Origin: Caldithrix abyssi DSM 13497
GTDB lineage: Bacteria > Electryoneota > AABM5-125-24 > Hatepunaeales > Hatepunaeaceae
Direction: 5' to 3'
Length of the DNA: 49,204 nucleotides
NCBI GenBank assembly: GCA_945865405.1
Contig: CAMBDS010000020.1
Location: 1-49,204, forward strand
The notes beneath the pieces are model-generated. The model searched no databases, was not told the origin of the DNA, and worked only from the letters and a program-made list of their open reading frames with translations. Of this stretch, positions 1 through 7,502 are shown piece after piece. A program made the translations under genes and the position numbers. Position 1 is the stretch's first letter. The number at the start of each line of letters is the position of its first letter.

Positions 1-139
1 AAAGGGCGAAGACAAGCTTCGCCCTTACAGAGACCCGCCCAACAAAGCTGGCCGGGCTACACGCGCCTTGCGGAATAGACTCCGACTTTCGTCGGAATGA
101 TGAGGTGACAGTTTGAGACAAACTGACCTACGAAGAGAG
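1..139. repeat. 139-bp direct repeat, copy 1
   Basis: Matches 755-893 base for base. It holds three hairpins: a perfect 10-bp stem at 2-26 (AAGGGCGAAG / CTTCGCCCTT), TCCGAC-TTTC-GTCGGA at 81-96, and CAGTTT-GAGAC-AAACTG at 109-125. Its left end is the window edge, so the true unit may be longer. Frames that cross it show no protein family resemblance. Confidence 0.95.
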
Positions 140-186
140 TGGACTGACCGTAACGGCGCGAAGCAATGTCCGCCCTCCAAGACAAA

Positions 187-225
187 TACACCCCCCCTTA
201 GTCCCCCCCGCAAGCGGTGGGGAGG
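187..225. repeat. GC-rich palindromic repeat, copy 1
   Basis: A C-run followed by a short palindrome (CCCCGC-AA-GCGG core) and GGGGAGG. The same unit, with small changes, recurs at 49147-49181 inside a reading frame. Here it directly precedes the restriction enzyme remnant and contains an in-frame TAG at 199-201 that closes that frame upstream. Confidence 0.75.
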
Positions 226-450
226 GTCAGTATCAACAAAACTCAATACTTCAAAGGGGTTACGCCGGAGGCGTGGAATTTCCATATCGGTGGGTATCAG
301 GTGTTGGAGAAATGGCTGAAGGATCGGCGGGGGAGAGTCCTCAGCGCCGACGACCGCGAACACAACCGCAAGGTCGTCAAGGCAATTGTTGAGACGATCC
401 GCGTGATGAAGGAGATCGACGCGGCGATACCGGGCTGGCCGCTACCGTAA
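217..450 (+). pseudogene. C-terminal remnant of a type ISP restriction-modification enzyme
   Basis: The frame from GTG 217 to TAA 450 encodes 77 residues reading INKTQYFKGVTPEAWNFHIG, then GYQVLEKWLKDRRGR, and ending in helical KAIVETIRVMKEID. From family knowledge this is the extreme C-terminus of the specificity region of LlaBIII-like type ISP enzymes, single polypeptides of well over 1000 residues carrying nuclease/helicase, methyltransferase and target recognition parts. None of the upstream domains is present: an in-frame stop lies at 199-201 within a GC-rich repeat. The piece sits between two identical 139-bp repeats. I infer a dead fragment left by deletion or rearrangement; the start shown is only the first available codon. 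Confidence 0.7.
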
Positions 451-754
451 GAAAGTCTCAGTGGGGATTGGCTTGGTTAGGCAGTCAGGTCACCGCTACG
501 CTAAAGACCTGACTGAACTGTTTTGACTGCGTAAGCTTGTCCTGTCCCGGTCGCGGGAATGGAAAACGGGGGGTAGCGACAAACCTGGATTGCTTCGCGG
601 CCTTCGGCTCTGGCATGCGCGGGGATTATTGAAAAACAGATATCCTTCCCCCGGATCAAGTCCGGGGCTACGACCGTTCAGGATGACAACTTGAGGTGAC
701 AGACTGAAGTCTGTCGTACTGAGAGATGGGCTCGATAAATCGGCCCTACGCGGG
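451..754. other. non-coding mosaic of palindromes
   Basis: No gene is seen. Visible structures are a 9-bp stem CAGTCAGGT / ACCTGACTG at 482-515, a segment near 589-610 that shares GATTGCTTCGC with the reverse complement of the repeat inside the aldo/keto reductase at 46361-46386, CCCCGGA-TCAAG-TCCGGGG at 649-667, and GGGC-TCGAT-AA-ATCG-GCCC-like pairing at 729-746. The unit at 694-721 is listed separately. It looks like a site that has gathered several unrelated small repeats. Confidence 0.7.
694..721. repeat. 28-bp hairpin repeat, copy 1
   Basis: Identical to 2007-2034. The core is GACAGACT-GA-AGTCTGTC (698-715), an 8-bp perfect stem. Read on the minus strand it is CAGAC-TTCA-GTCTG, matching the TTCA-loop hairpins at 11825-11842 and 34267-34280 in loop but not in stem sequence. 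Confidence 0.85.
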
Positions 755-893
755 AAAGGGCGAAGACAAGCTTCGCCCTTACAGAGACCCGCCCAACAAA
801 GCTGGCCGGGCTACACGCGCCTTGCGGAATAGACTCCGACTTTCGTCGGAATGATGAGGTGACAGTTTGAGACAAACTGACCTACGAAGAGAG
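755..893. repeat. 139-bp direct repeat, copy 2
   Basis: Exact copy of 1-139, offset 754 bp. After position 893 the two copies diverge at once, which fixes the right border. Hairpins lie at 756-780, 835-850 and 863-879. Confidence 0.95.
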
Positions 894-912
894 CAAATAC
901 GAACAGAGTGAG

Positions 913-939
913 AAAGGGACGCAATAGATGCGTCCCTTT
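913..939. terminator. terminator downstream of tlpA
   Basis: An 11-bp perfect stem, AAAGGGACGCA / TGCGTCCCTTT with loop ATAGA, lies about 50 bp past the tlpA stop on the minus strand. The T-rich flank (CGTTTTTG) is on the plus-strand side, so the hairpin would be strongest in that direction, but position suggests it ends the dsbD-trxA-tlpA transcript. Confidence 0.6.
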
Positions 940-985
940 TCGTTTTTGCCTGCTAAAGACAATCATTGCCAGTTTCCTGAATTCG

Positions 986-1522
986 TTACAAGAGATCCTT
1001 GATCGCCGTCTCGAAAACTTCCATCGGGCGGTAGCCGACGTAATGCTGGCGGATGATGCCTTGCTTGTCGATGACGAATGTGAACGGAATGCCGCCTTGC
1101 TCGTCCTTTGGGAGATAGCTTTGATAGGTACGGTGCGTTGCATCGTCACTGATGGCAATGCGGTAGTCAACGGTGGTCTTTTTCTTGAACTTCAGCACCG
1201 CCGGAGCGCCGTCCTGATCGACCGAGACGCCAAGCACTACCAGCCCCTTCGAGGCGTAGGTTTTGCTCAGTTGGTTGAAATGGGGGATTTCCTTGACACA
1301 AGGCGGACACCAGGTCGCCCAGAAGTCGAGGATGACAACCTTGCCTTTGTAGTCGGAAAGCTTGACCTTTTTGCCGTCCGTGTCGGTCAGGTTGAAGTCA
1401 GCCGCTTTAATTCCGTTTGCGCCTGTCGCGGTTGCTTTCTGGGCGATAGCGGGTCGGCTCAGATAGAGGAACGTCAGCGTCACGATAAGTACGCCGAGAA
1501 TTCCGAAAATGATCTTTTTCAC
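986..1522 (-). CDS. TlpA/ResA-like periplasmic thiol-disulfide oxidoreductase
   Basis: A 178-residue thioredoxin-fold protein with one N-terminal hydrophobic segment (residues 4-22) ending near AIAQ, so it is either secreted or membrane anchored with the active site in the periplasm. The redoxin core starts near residue 39; the catalytic motif WCPPC is at 71-75 and the cis-proline region reads GIPFTF. WCPPC is typical of reductants of apocytochrome or envelope thiols in the TlpA/ResA family. It is the last of three redox genes (dsbD, trxA, tlpA); DsbD is the obvious electron donor. No cytochrome c maturation genes are in the window, so its client proteins are unknown. Confidence 0.92.
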   Translation of the reverse strand: MKKIIFGILGVLIVTLTFLYLSRPAIAQKATATGANGIKAADFNLTDTDGKKVKLSDYKGKVVILDFWATWCPPCVKEIPHFNQLSKTYASKGLVVLGVSVDQDGAPAVLKFKKKTTVDYRIAISDDATHRTYQSYLPKDEQGGIPFTFVIDKQGIIRQHYVGYRPMEVFETAIKDLL

Positions 1523-1609
1523 TTAACTCTTTCGTTTTGAGTGACATTCGGCGATGCCCCGGAACCATAGTTCTCAACCCTGCGGGTGGAAAAGTATGAG
1601 CCCGAGAAA

Positions 1610-1936
1610 TCAGCCCAAATGTCGCTCGATTTTTTCTTCGATTTTCGATTTGGGTAACAAGCCGACGATGGTTTCGCGGACTTTGCCTTCTTTGAAGAAG
1701 AGAAGCTGGGGGACTCCGGTGACGCCGTACTGCATTGCAGTTTGAGGGCTGTCGCCGACGTCAACTTCATAGACGCTGACCCTGCCTTCGTACTCGTGGG
1801 CAAGCTCCTTCATGATGGGGTGGAGCTTTTTGCAAGGCCCGCACCATGTGGCACCGAACTCGACGAGGGTTAGTAATTCGTTGTGGACGACCTCGGCGTC
1901 GAATCTATCGTCGCCGATTTTTTGCAATTTGGACAT
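1610..1936 (-). CDS. trxA: thioredoxin
   Basis: A 108-residue protein of normal thioredoxin length with no signal peptide, so cytoplasmic. The active site WCGPC is at residues 31-35, preceded by the usual VEFGAT strand, and the cis-proline loop reads GVTGVPQLLFF. It reduces protein disulfides using electrons from thioredoxin reductase, which is not encoded here. It lies between dsbD and tlpA on the same strand; since DsbD takes electrons from cytoplasmic thioredoxin, the three genes look like a complete relay. The gap to dsbD (151 bp) is longer than others in the run and contains a hairpin repeat. Confidence 0.95.
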   Translation of the reverse strand: MSKLQKIGDDRFDAEVVHNELLTLVEFGATWCGPCKKLHPIMKELAHEYEGRVSVYEVDVGDSPQTAMQYGVTGVPQLLFFKEGKVRETIVGLLPKSKIEEKIERHLG

Positions 1937-2006
1937 TCATACTCCGTTTCTTGTAATTGATACGCCGGGCAATTTTAAGAAATTTGTGTTTCGATCACGG
2001 TTGATA

Positions 2007-2055
2007 AGGTGACAGACTGAAGTCTGTCGTACTGGATACCGGCTTTCGCCGGTAT
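2007..2055. repeat. hairpin repeat pair inside the dsbD-trxA gap
   Basis: Positions 2007-2034 copy 694-721 exactly (stem GACAGACT/AGTCTGTC). It is followed by ATACCGGC-TTTC-GCCGGTAT at 2036-2055, which has the same TTTC loop as the hairpin at 81-96 but a different, fully paired stem. The two units occur next to each other here and in the 139-bp repeat, in opposite order. It would be transcribed within the redox operon. Confidence 0.85.
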
Positions 2056-2087
2056 GAGAGCGGGCTGAAATCCAGCACTCCAAGGGA

Positions 2088-3899
2088 CTAAAAATCCTGC
2101 ACCCTCGCCAGAATCGGCATAACCTGTTCGACCGTGCGGAAGGCTTCGAAGCGTTCAATTTCTTCTCCATCGGGCGTGAAGAAGGCTACGGTCGGCAGGC
2201 CTCTAACTCCATAACGCGCCCAGACCGCTTTCAGTTCCGGCGTGATCTTGGTGCCGTCAACTTTGACAGCGATAAACTTGCCGTTAATGATCGGGGCGAC
2301 GGAGGGGTCGCTGAAGGTTTTGTGGTCAAGTTCCTTACAGGCGACGCACCACTCTGCCCAGAAGTCGATCATGAGGGGCTTGCCGGAGGCTTTGGCTTGC
2401 GCGAGGCCCTCTTCCGGGGTTATGTGAAGCCATTGGACAGCAGACGCGGGATGGACAGCTGCGGTGGAATCGTTAGCAACGGGAGCAGTTGAGATCATCC
2501 CGCCTGTCATGGCGGAGGTCAGGTGCTGTAACCTTGCGAGCCCAAGCCAAGTGTAGAAGACGCCTCCGATCAGGAGGAACGTGGCTATTGCTTTGGTGGT
2601 GCGTGCCATAAACTCGGCGTGGTCATCAAGACGAGAGAAGGCACCGAAGACTCCTGCTGTAGCGAGGAGTCCGAAGCCGACTGCGAGGATGAACCAGTCT
2701 GTGGGGATCAGTGGACGGGCGAAATAGTAGGCAGTGGCGATCAGCACGAAGCCGAAGAAGTGGCTCACTTTCTCCATCCAGCCACCAGCCTTGGGGAGGG
2801 CGGTGAAGGCGCCTGCCAGAGTGCCGATAACGACGAACAACAAGCCCAAGCCGCTGGCAAAGATGAAGAGATAGAGCAGCCCGATGAAGATGTTGCCGGT
2901 TGTGGCGACCCAGCTAAGGAGAGCGACGAGAACGGGACCTACACAGGGGGCAGCGACCAGACCGGTTGTGGCACCGACGAATAAAGCTCCGACATAGCCG
3001 GAACGTTTTTTGGAGTGAAGCATCGTCTGGATCGAGGAGGGGAGGCTAAGCTCGAAGGCTCCCATCATTCCGTTGCCCATAATCAGGAAGACAATAGCTA
3101 CAAATCCGATTACCAAGGGATTTTGAGTGCTTAGTCCGAAGACGCCACCACTTACCGCGGCAAAAAGCCCAAGAATCGAATAGACCAAACCCAAACCGAG
3201 AACAAACATGAGCGAGAGGGTGAAGCCTTTCCACCTGCTGCCGTGAGACTTGCCGCCAATGAAGGCGATGGTGATCGGTATGATTGGATAGACACAAGGG
3301 GTGAAGCTGAGAAGGACACCACCGAGGAAGACCCATAAAAGAGCGGCGGCAGAGCCAGACTCAAGGGCACGCTTGGCGCGCTCTTCAAGCGAGAGTGGCG
3401 GACCGGGTGGCGGCTTGCCTCCGACGGTGATCGTGCCGGAAAATGGGCGTTCGGCAGGCGGGGAGCAATAGACAGGCTCGACCTCAGTGCAGGTCTGGTA
3501 GCCGATGATGCCGCTAAATTCGATTTTGGTGTCGTCTTTCAACCCTGCCTTGAGGTTGAAGGAGAGAACTACCTCAAGGGTGCCTTTATAGACTGTCTCA
3601 CCCTCGAAGTTTGAACCAGCTGGGAACGAAGCGAGGCCCCAATCGATACCCTCGACAGCGTTGGGAGTGACGAAAAAGAAGCCGTTCTCAATGTTCGTGA
3701 TGTGGGTATTGGGCGGCATCGCAATCGCTACGACCAGATTGCCGGGGCTTCCCGAAGGAGTTGGAGTCGGATCGACCGAGATGGAGACAGGTATGTCACG
3801 AATCGGATCGAAGTCTACTTCGGCTAAAACGTTATTGATTAGAAGAAGCAGTACAGCCAATACAATTGGCATTAGCTTCATAAGTCCCTTAGAGTTCAT
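2088..3899 (-). CDS. dsbD: thiol:disulfide interchange protein DsbD
   Basis: A full-length 603-residue three-domain DsbD. Residues 1-26 form a signal peptide; the periplasmic alpha domain (about 27-165) holds a cysteine pair at C137 and C145, with a longer spacing than in E. coli; the membrane domain (about 185-455) carries FTPCVYPIIP (C202) and AAPCVGPV (C319); the C-terminal gamma thioredoxin domain has WCVAC with C518 and C521. Each cysteine pair needed to pass electrons from cytoplasmic thioredoxin through the membrane to periplasmic partners is present. It is followed on the same strand by trxA and tlpA, its likely donor and acceptor. The start ATG 3899 is followed by a normal signal sequence. 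Confidence 0.96.
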   Translation of the reverse strand: MNSKGLMKLMPIVLAVLLLLINNVLAEVDFDPIRDIPVSISVDPTPTPSGSPGNLVVAIAMPPNTHITNIENGFFFVTPNAVEGIDWGLASFPAGSNFEGETVYKGTLEVVLSFNLKAGLKDDTKIEFSGIIGYQTCTEVEPVYCSPPAERPFSGTITVGGKPPPGPPLSLEERAKRALESGSAAALLWVFLGGVLLSFTPCVYPIIPITIAFIGGKSHGSRWKGFTLSLMFVLGLGLVYSILGLFAAVSGGVFGLSTQNPLVIGFVAIVFLIMGNGMMGAFELSLPSSIQTMLHSKKRSGYVGALFVGATTGLVAAPCVGPVLVALLSWVATTGNIFIGLLYLFIFASGLGLLFVVIGTLAGAFTALPKAGGWMEKVSHFFGFVLIATAYYFARPLIPTDWFILAVGFGLLATAGVFGAFSRLDDHAEFMARTTKAIATFLLIGGVFYTWLGLARLQHLTSAMTGGMISTAPVANDSTAAVHPASAVQWLHITPEEGLAQAKASGKPLMIDFWAEWCVACKELDHKTFSDPSVAPIINGKFIAVKVDGTKITPELKAVWARYGVRGLPTVAFFTPDGEEIERFEAFRTVEQVMPILARVQDF

Positions 3900-3966
3900 A
3901 TTCCTTTGATCTCGTCACGATCTGGCGGTTTGTTATAAGAATAGATAGACTTAAATGACCAAGTGG

Positions 3967-4578
3967 TCAGACGATTTGTTTTTCGACCAGGATATCGACA
4001 AATTCTTGAGCTGACTGCTCCATGTCTGCGACAATCCGGTCGATACGGATAACGCAGAAACTATGAGCGAGTTGCATCAATATCCCGACTGTCAACCCGA
4101 AGACGGTTGACTGCAGAGCGTGGGCAATACCTCCGGCGATCACCCCGGGGGAGAGGTTGGCAGTGCTGGCGACGCCTTGAAACATCGCGATAATCCCCAT
4201 TACAGTTCCGATGAATCCAAGCATGGGGGCGACGGTGACGACCGAGACGAGCCAGATCAGGTTTTTCTCGAGCATCCCCATCTCAATTGCGCCTGCGGTA
4301 GCGAGCGCATGTTCAACGTGCCGGATACCTTTTCCAACCCGGAGCAACCCGGCGTGGATAATGTTGGAGAGCGGGGTACTGCGGCGTGCACAGACGGCAA
4401 TCGCTGCGTTGACATCGCTGTCACTCAAGGCTTCGGTAAGCTCTACAATAAATTTTCGCCTGTTTATACTGGCGCGACCGAGAGCCCAGAATCGACCAAG
4501 GGCAATCGCAACCCCAAAACTGAAACTAATCAGAATCAGCCAGTTGAAAATGCCCCCGCTCACAACTGGATCAACCAT
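3967..4578 (-). CDS. MotA/TolQ/ExbB-family proton channel
   Basis: A 203-residue protein with an N-terminal membrane segment (about 10-30), a cytoplasmic region with the R-x-x-PLSNIIHAGL block, and two closely placed C-terminal segments including APMLGFIGTVMGIIAMF and a G-rich STVFGLTVGI helix, the pattern of ExbB/TolQ. The family forms pentamers that use the proton gradient to power envelope work. Its usual partner ExbD/TolR is missing: the next gene is dsbD 67 bp on, and the preceding gene is an S41 protease. A start at ATG 4578 is preceded by GGGGGAA. It may pair with an ExbD encoded elsewhere; function here is unassigned. Confidence 0.85.
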   Translation of the reverse strand: MVDPVVSGGIFNWLILISFSFGVAIALGRFWALGRASINRRKFIVELTEALSDSDVNAAIAVCARRSTPLSNIIHAGLLRVGKGIRHVEHALATAGAIEMGMLEKNLIWLVSVVTVAPMLGFIGTVMGIIAMFQGVASTANLSPGVIAGGIAHALQSTVFGLTVGILMQLAHSFCVIRIDRIVADMEQSAQEFVDILVEKQIV

Positions 4579-4645
4579 TACATTCCCCCGCCGATAAGAG
4601 ATATTCCAACAAGATAGGATACTCTTGTTTTGCTGTCAAGCAATA

Positions 4646-6217
4646 TCACCCTCGTCGCCAGTGGCTCGCCGTCATTTGTGCCAAAGGAAAGAGCTTGATT
4701 GCGGTCTTAACAACTGAGTCTTCGGAAATCAAGACTTTGTAGTATTTGTCGCGGTCATTCCAGATCAATTGGGCGATTTCAGCTTTCAATAGCGACTTGA
4801 GATAGGCGGCGTCCTTACCAATTGTATCCGCCGAATACTCCCGCCCCTTCTCTTTCGCCATCGGAATCAATCGCTGGAGGTCGGCATCGGTGATCGAATA
4901 GTTTTGCCTGAAGTCTTCGAAGTCGTCGTTGGACTTGTATTTAGACTCCCTGGCAAGCTTCGAGCTTAAGGCGAATACCAATTGTGATCCGATTATTTGC
5001 GCCGTCGCCAGAGTGATGCGATTGTCTTCGACTGTAGAGTCGGGCATAACTCCCACTGTGCCGTAAACAGTGCGACCACTGAGAGTCTTGAATGGAACGC
5101 GATCTTTTTCGGCGGCGGTGCTGCTTTGATCCTGATATGTGATCGCGTAATAGTCTTCGCGCCCCTTGTCGTAGGGTATCTGCACGAGTCGGCCCGACGG
5201 AGCGTACCAGTGGGCGGTCGAGAGGCGAATCACCGAACCGTCGTTCAGCGGGTAGGTATTCTGCACCAAGCCTTTGCCGAAGGTTTGCTGACCTACCACC
5301 AGCCCACGGTCAAGGTCCTGCACAGCGGCGGCAATGATTTCAGAGGCTGAAGCACTTCCGCCATTGACAAGAACGATCAGTTCCCACATCGGGTGCGTAC
5401 CGGGATCGGTGGAGCGATAAATTTCATCATCGTCTTTGGTTCGACCCTTGCGGGAGACAATTGTGTACCCGGCGGGGAGGAACATGTCGGCTGTCACGAC
5501 AGCCTCGTTCAATCGTCCACCGCCATTGTTGCGCAGATCAAAGAGCAGACGCTTCATGCCAGCGTTTTCCAGTTTTCGCAAAGCTTGCTGGAGTTCGGAG
5601 GATGTAGTGGCTGTGAACTGATTCAACAGGAGGTAGCCTGTCGAGTCGTCAATCATGAAACTGGTGAAGACCGAGTAGATCGGAATATCATCGCGAACAA
5701 TGGTGAAGTCTATCGGTTCGCCGAGGCCTTCACGCAAGACCTTGATGTGAACAGTGGAACCTTTCTTGCCACGCAAGCGCTTGAAGACTTCATCTTCCGA
5801 GATGCCGTAGGCGGTGACGCTGTCGATTTCGATGATACGATCACCGGAACGGATCCCGAGCCGATCAGAGGGGGAGCCGACTATCGGGGAGACGACGGTT
5901 ATCAGCTCGTTTTGAATGACGAACGAGACTCCGATGCCCTGGAACTCACCGAGATCTCGCTCGGAGATCTCTTTTTGTTCCGACGACGGGATATAGACAG
6001 AGTGCGGGTCGAGGCGCTTCAGCATCCCCTCGATGGCTCCTTCGGTCAGGCGGCCTGTATCGGGGGGCTTTACATAAGCACTTTCGATCAACGACATGAC
6101 AGCGGCGATCTTTTGAGCCTGGCTGAGAATGCTTCCGCTTGAGGCGAATAGCCTTAAGCCCAACCAGACGGCGATGGCAATTATTACAGCGAGGAGAATT
6201 ACCCGGGTCGGCTTCAA
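4646..6217 (-). CDS. S41 carboxy-terminal processing protease (CtpA-like)
   Basis: I place the start at TTG 6217, giving 523 residues: this TTG shares bases with the TGA of the small upstream ORF (TTGA), has AAGGA about 12 nt before it, and yields MKPTRV followed by a clean membrane anchor (to about residue 25). No ATG lies nearby in frame; a TTG at 6349 would add 44 residues of unlikely composition. A PDZ domain spans roughly 85-175. The catalytic region has GGSASASEI near 287-293 (Ser about 290) and TFGKG with Lys about 315, the Ser-Lys dyad of the family. It would cleave or trim C-termini of envelope proteins in the periplasm. It appears translationally coupled to the 46-codon ORF. Confidence 0.93.
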   Translation of the reverse strand: MKPTRVILLAVIIAIAVWLGLRLFASSGSILSQAQKIAAVMSLIESAYVKPPDTGRLTEGAIEGMLKRLDPHSVYIPSSEQKEISERDLGEFQGIGVSFVIQNELITVVSPIVGSPSDRLGIRSGDRIIEIDSVTAYGISEDEVFKRLRGKKGSTVHIKVLREGLGEPIDFTIVRDDIPIYSVFTSFMIDDSTGYLLLNQFTATTSSELQQALRKLENAGMKRLLFDLRNNGGGRLNEAVVTADMFLPAGYTIVSRKGRTKDDDEIYRSTDPGTHPMWELIVLVNGGSASASEIIAAAVQDLDRGLVVGQQTFGKGLVQNTYPLNDGSVIRLSTAHWYAPSGRLVQIPYDKGREDYYAITYQDQSSTAAEKDRVPFKTLSGRTVYGTVGVMPDSTVEDNRITLATAQIIGSQLVFALSSKLARESKYKSNDDFEDFRQNYSITDADLQRLIPMAKEKGREYSADTIGKDAAYLKSLLKAEIAQLIWNDRDKYYKVLISEDSVVKTAIKLFPLAQMTASHWRRG

Positions 6218-6354
6218 CGCTTGATTGTTTCCTTCATTAACCAGGGTGGACTTTGCTTCATCAAAATCGCACCAATCGTCAAATATGCTTTCGCACCGAT
6301 CCAGAGTGATACCCCGACTGCCACGGCAAGAAGCAAATTCCGACTCCAATTCAT
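6214..6354 (-). CDS. 46-residue membrane protein between dprA and ctpA
   Basis: ATG 6354 opens 46 codons ending in TGA at 6214-6216. It begins 18 nt after the dprA stop and has AAAAGAG about 8 nt upstream. The product starts MNWSRNLLLAVAVGVSLWIG, a short positive N-terminus followed by one hydrophobic helix to about residue 31, then a charged tail KETIKR. Its TGA overlaps the TTG start of the S41 protease by two bases, a common sign of translational coupling. I recognise no family. It could be a small partner of the protease or merely a leader that sets protease translation. Confidence 0.5.
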   Translation of the reverse strand: MNWSRNLLLAVAVGVSLWIGAKAYLTIGAILMKQSPPWLMKETIKR

Positions 6355-6371
6355 CGAAGATACTCTTTTCA

Positions 6372-7499
6372 TCAGGCTCTTCCCACCTTCGCTCCGGGAT
6401 AACGCTTTATCAAGCCCTTCAACTGCATCGAAGTTAGAAGCCGGTTGATTTCGACGGCATTTGACGCGCTTTGTTGAATGAGCTCATCTACTAATTTGGA
6501 ACCTGATTCCAACAATTTATATAACTTAAGTTCATTTTCCGGCATTTGCGGTAATGCCAGCGATGCGGCGACGTTTAGAACAGGTGCCAATTGTGACTTC
6601 AGATGGGCGATCACCTCTGCGGCAGTCTCAACCATGTGCGCCGCACCGTCTTTGATCAGGCGATGGACTCCCGCCGAGCGAGGCTGACCAGCCATACCCG
6701 GAACAGCGAACAACTCCCGGCCCTGTTCAATCGCGCTATGGGCAGTGATTAAAGCTCCGCTCTTGATGCCAGCCTCGACGATAACCGACCCGAGACTGAT
6801 CCCGGAGATGATCCGATTGCGTGGCGGGAAATTGTGGGGTTCGGGTCCTGTGCCTGGAACGTATTCGGTCATGATTGCGCCTTGAGTCGCAATTTTATCG
6901 TAAAGCCGCCTGTTGGAAGGGGGATAGACGACATCGACACCTGTTCCTAGTACGGCGATGGTTCTGCCGCCTCCGGCAAGGGCTCCTTCGTGGGCGACTG
7001 AGTCTATCCCGAGCGCCATTCCACTAATAACCGTGACGCCGGCCTGAGCAAGCTCGACACCCATGCGAAAGGCAATTCGCTGGCCATTCTCCGTCGGGAC
7101 ACGGGTCCCGACAACGGCAACTGAGAAATCATAAAGCGGGGAAGTCTCGCCTTTGACATAGAGAATTACCGGTGGATCGAAGATCTGTTTCAGGCGCGAA
7201 GGATATTCTGCATCCCAAAGCGTAACGATTTTCGCGCCAATTTTTTCGGCGGACTCGACAACCTTGATGGCTCTCTCTTGAGCACGGCCCGATTTGACTA
7301 CGCTCCTCCCTACCTCAAGAGGAACATTCAAAACCGTTGCTATTTCTCCGGCAGGGGCGGCAAGGACAGCTTGCGGAGAACCAAAAGTGTTGACAAGCTC
7401 GACAGCGCGTTTATTTCCGATGCCAGAGGAAGCCCTGAGTGCAATCAGGGCTACTTTTCCGGCGCGATCGATGTCGATGAAAGGCTTGTTCGCCGGCAT
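6372..7499 (-). CDS. dprA: DNA processing protein DprA/Smf
   Basis: A 375-residue protein with the three expected parts: an N-terminal helix-hairpin-like region (about 15-75), the Rossmann-type core containing VAVVGTRVPTENG, ISGMALGIDSVAH, AVLGTG and the FPPRNRIISG loop, and a C-terminal winged-helix-like domain (about 305-370). DprA binds incoming single-stranded DNA and loads RecA during natural transformation. A type IV pilus locus lies about 4 kb further upstream, so a route for DNA uptake is plausible, though no comEA, comEC or comF is in the window. The start ATG 7499 follows the obgE stop by 3 bp, suggesting one transcript. Confidence 0.97.
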   Translation of the reverse strand: MPANKPFIDIDRAGKVALIALRASSGIGNKRAVELVNTFGSPQAVLAAPAGEIATVLNVPLEVGRSVVKSGRAQERAIKVVESAEKIGAKIVTLWDAEYPSRLKQIFDPPVILYVKGETSPLYDFSVAVVGTRVPTENGQRIAFRMGVELAQAGVTVISGMALGIDSVAHEGALAGGGRTIAVLGTGVDVVYPPSNRRLYDKIATQGAIMTEYVPGTGPEPHNFPPRNRIISGISLGSVIVEAGIKSGALITAHSAIEQGRELFAVPGMAGQPRSAGVHRLIKDGAAHMVETAAEVIAHLKSQLAPVLNVAASLALPQMPENELKLYKLLESGSKLVDELIQQSASNAVEINRLLTSMQLKGLIKRYPGAKVGRA

Positions 7500-7502
7500 A
7501 CT

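Noticed and set aside
1..893. Possible CRISPR array from the repeated sequence at the left end
   Set aside because: Only two long copies 615 bp apart and no regular spacers; no cas genes.
908..1540. A 210-codon plus-strand frame opposite tlpA
   Set aside because: Shadow of the TlpA-like gene with WCPPC motif.
5393..6142. A 249-codon plus-strand frame opposite the S41 protease
   Set aside because: The minus strand carries PDZ and catalytic motifs; the antisense product has no recognisable features.
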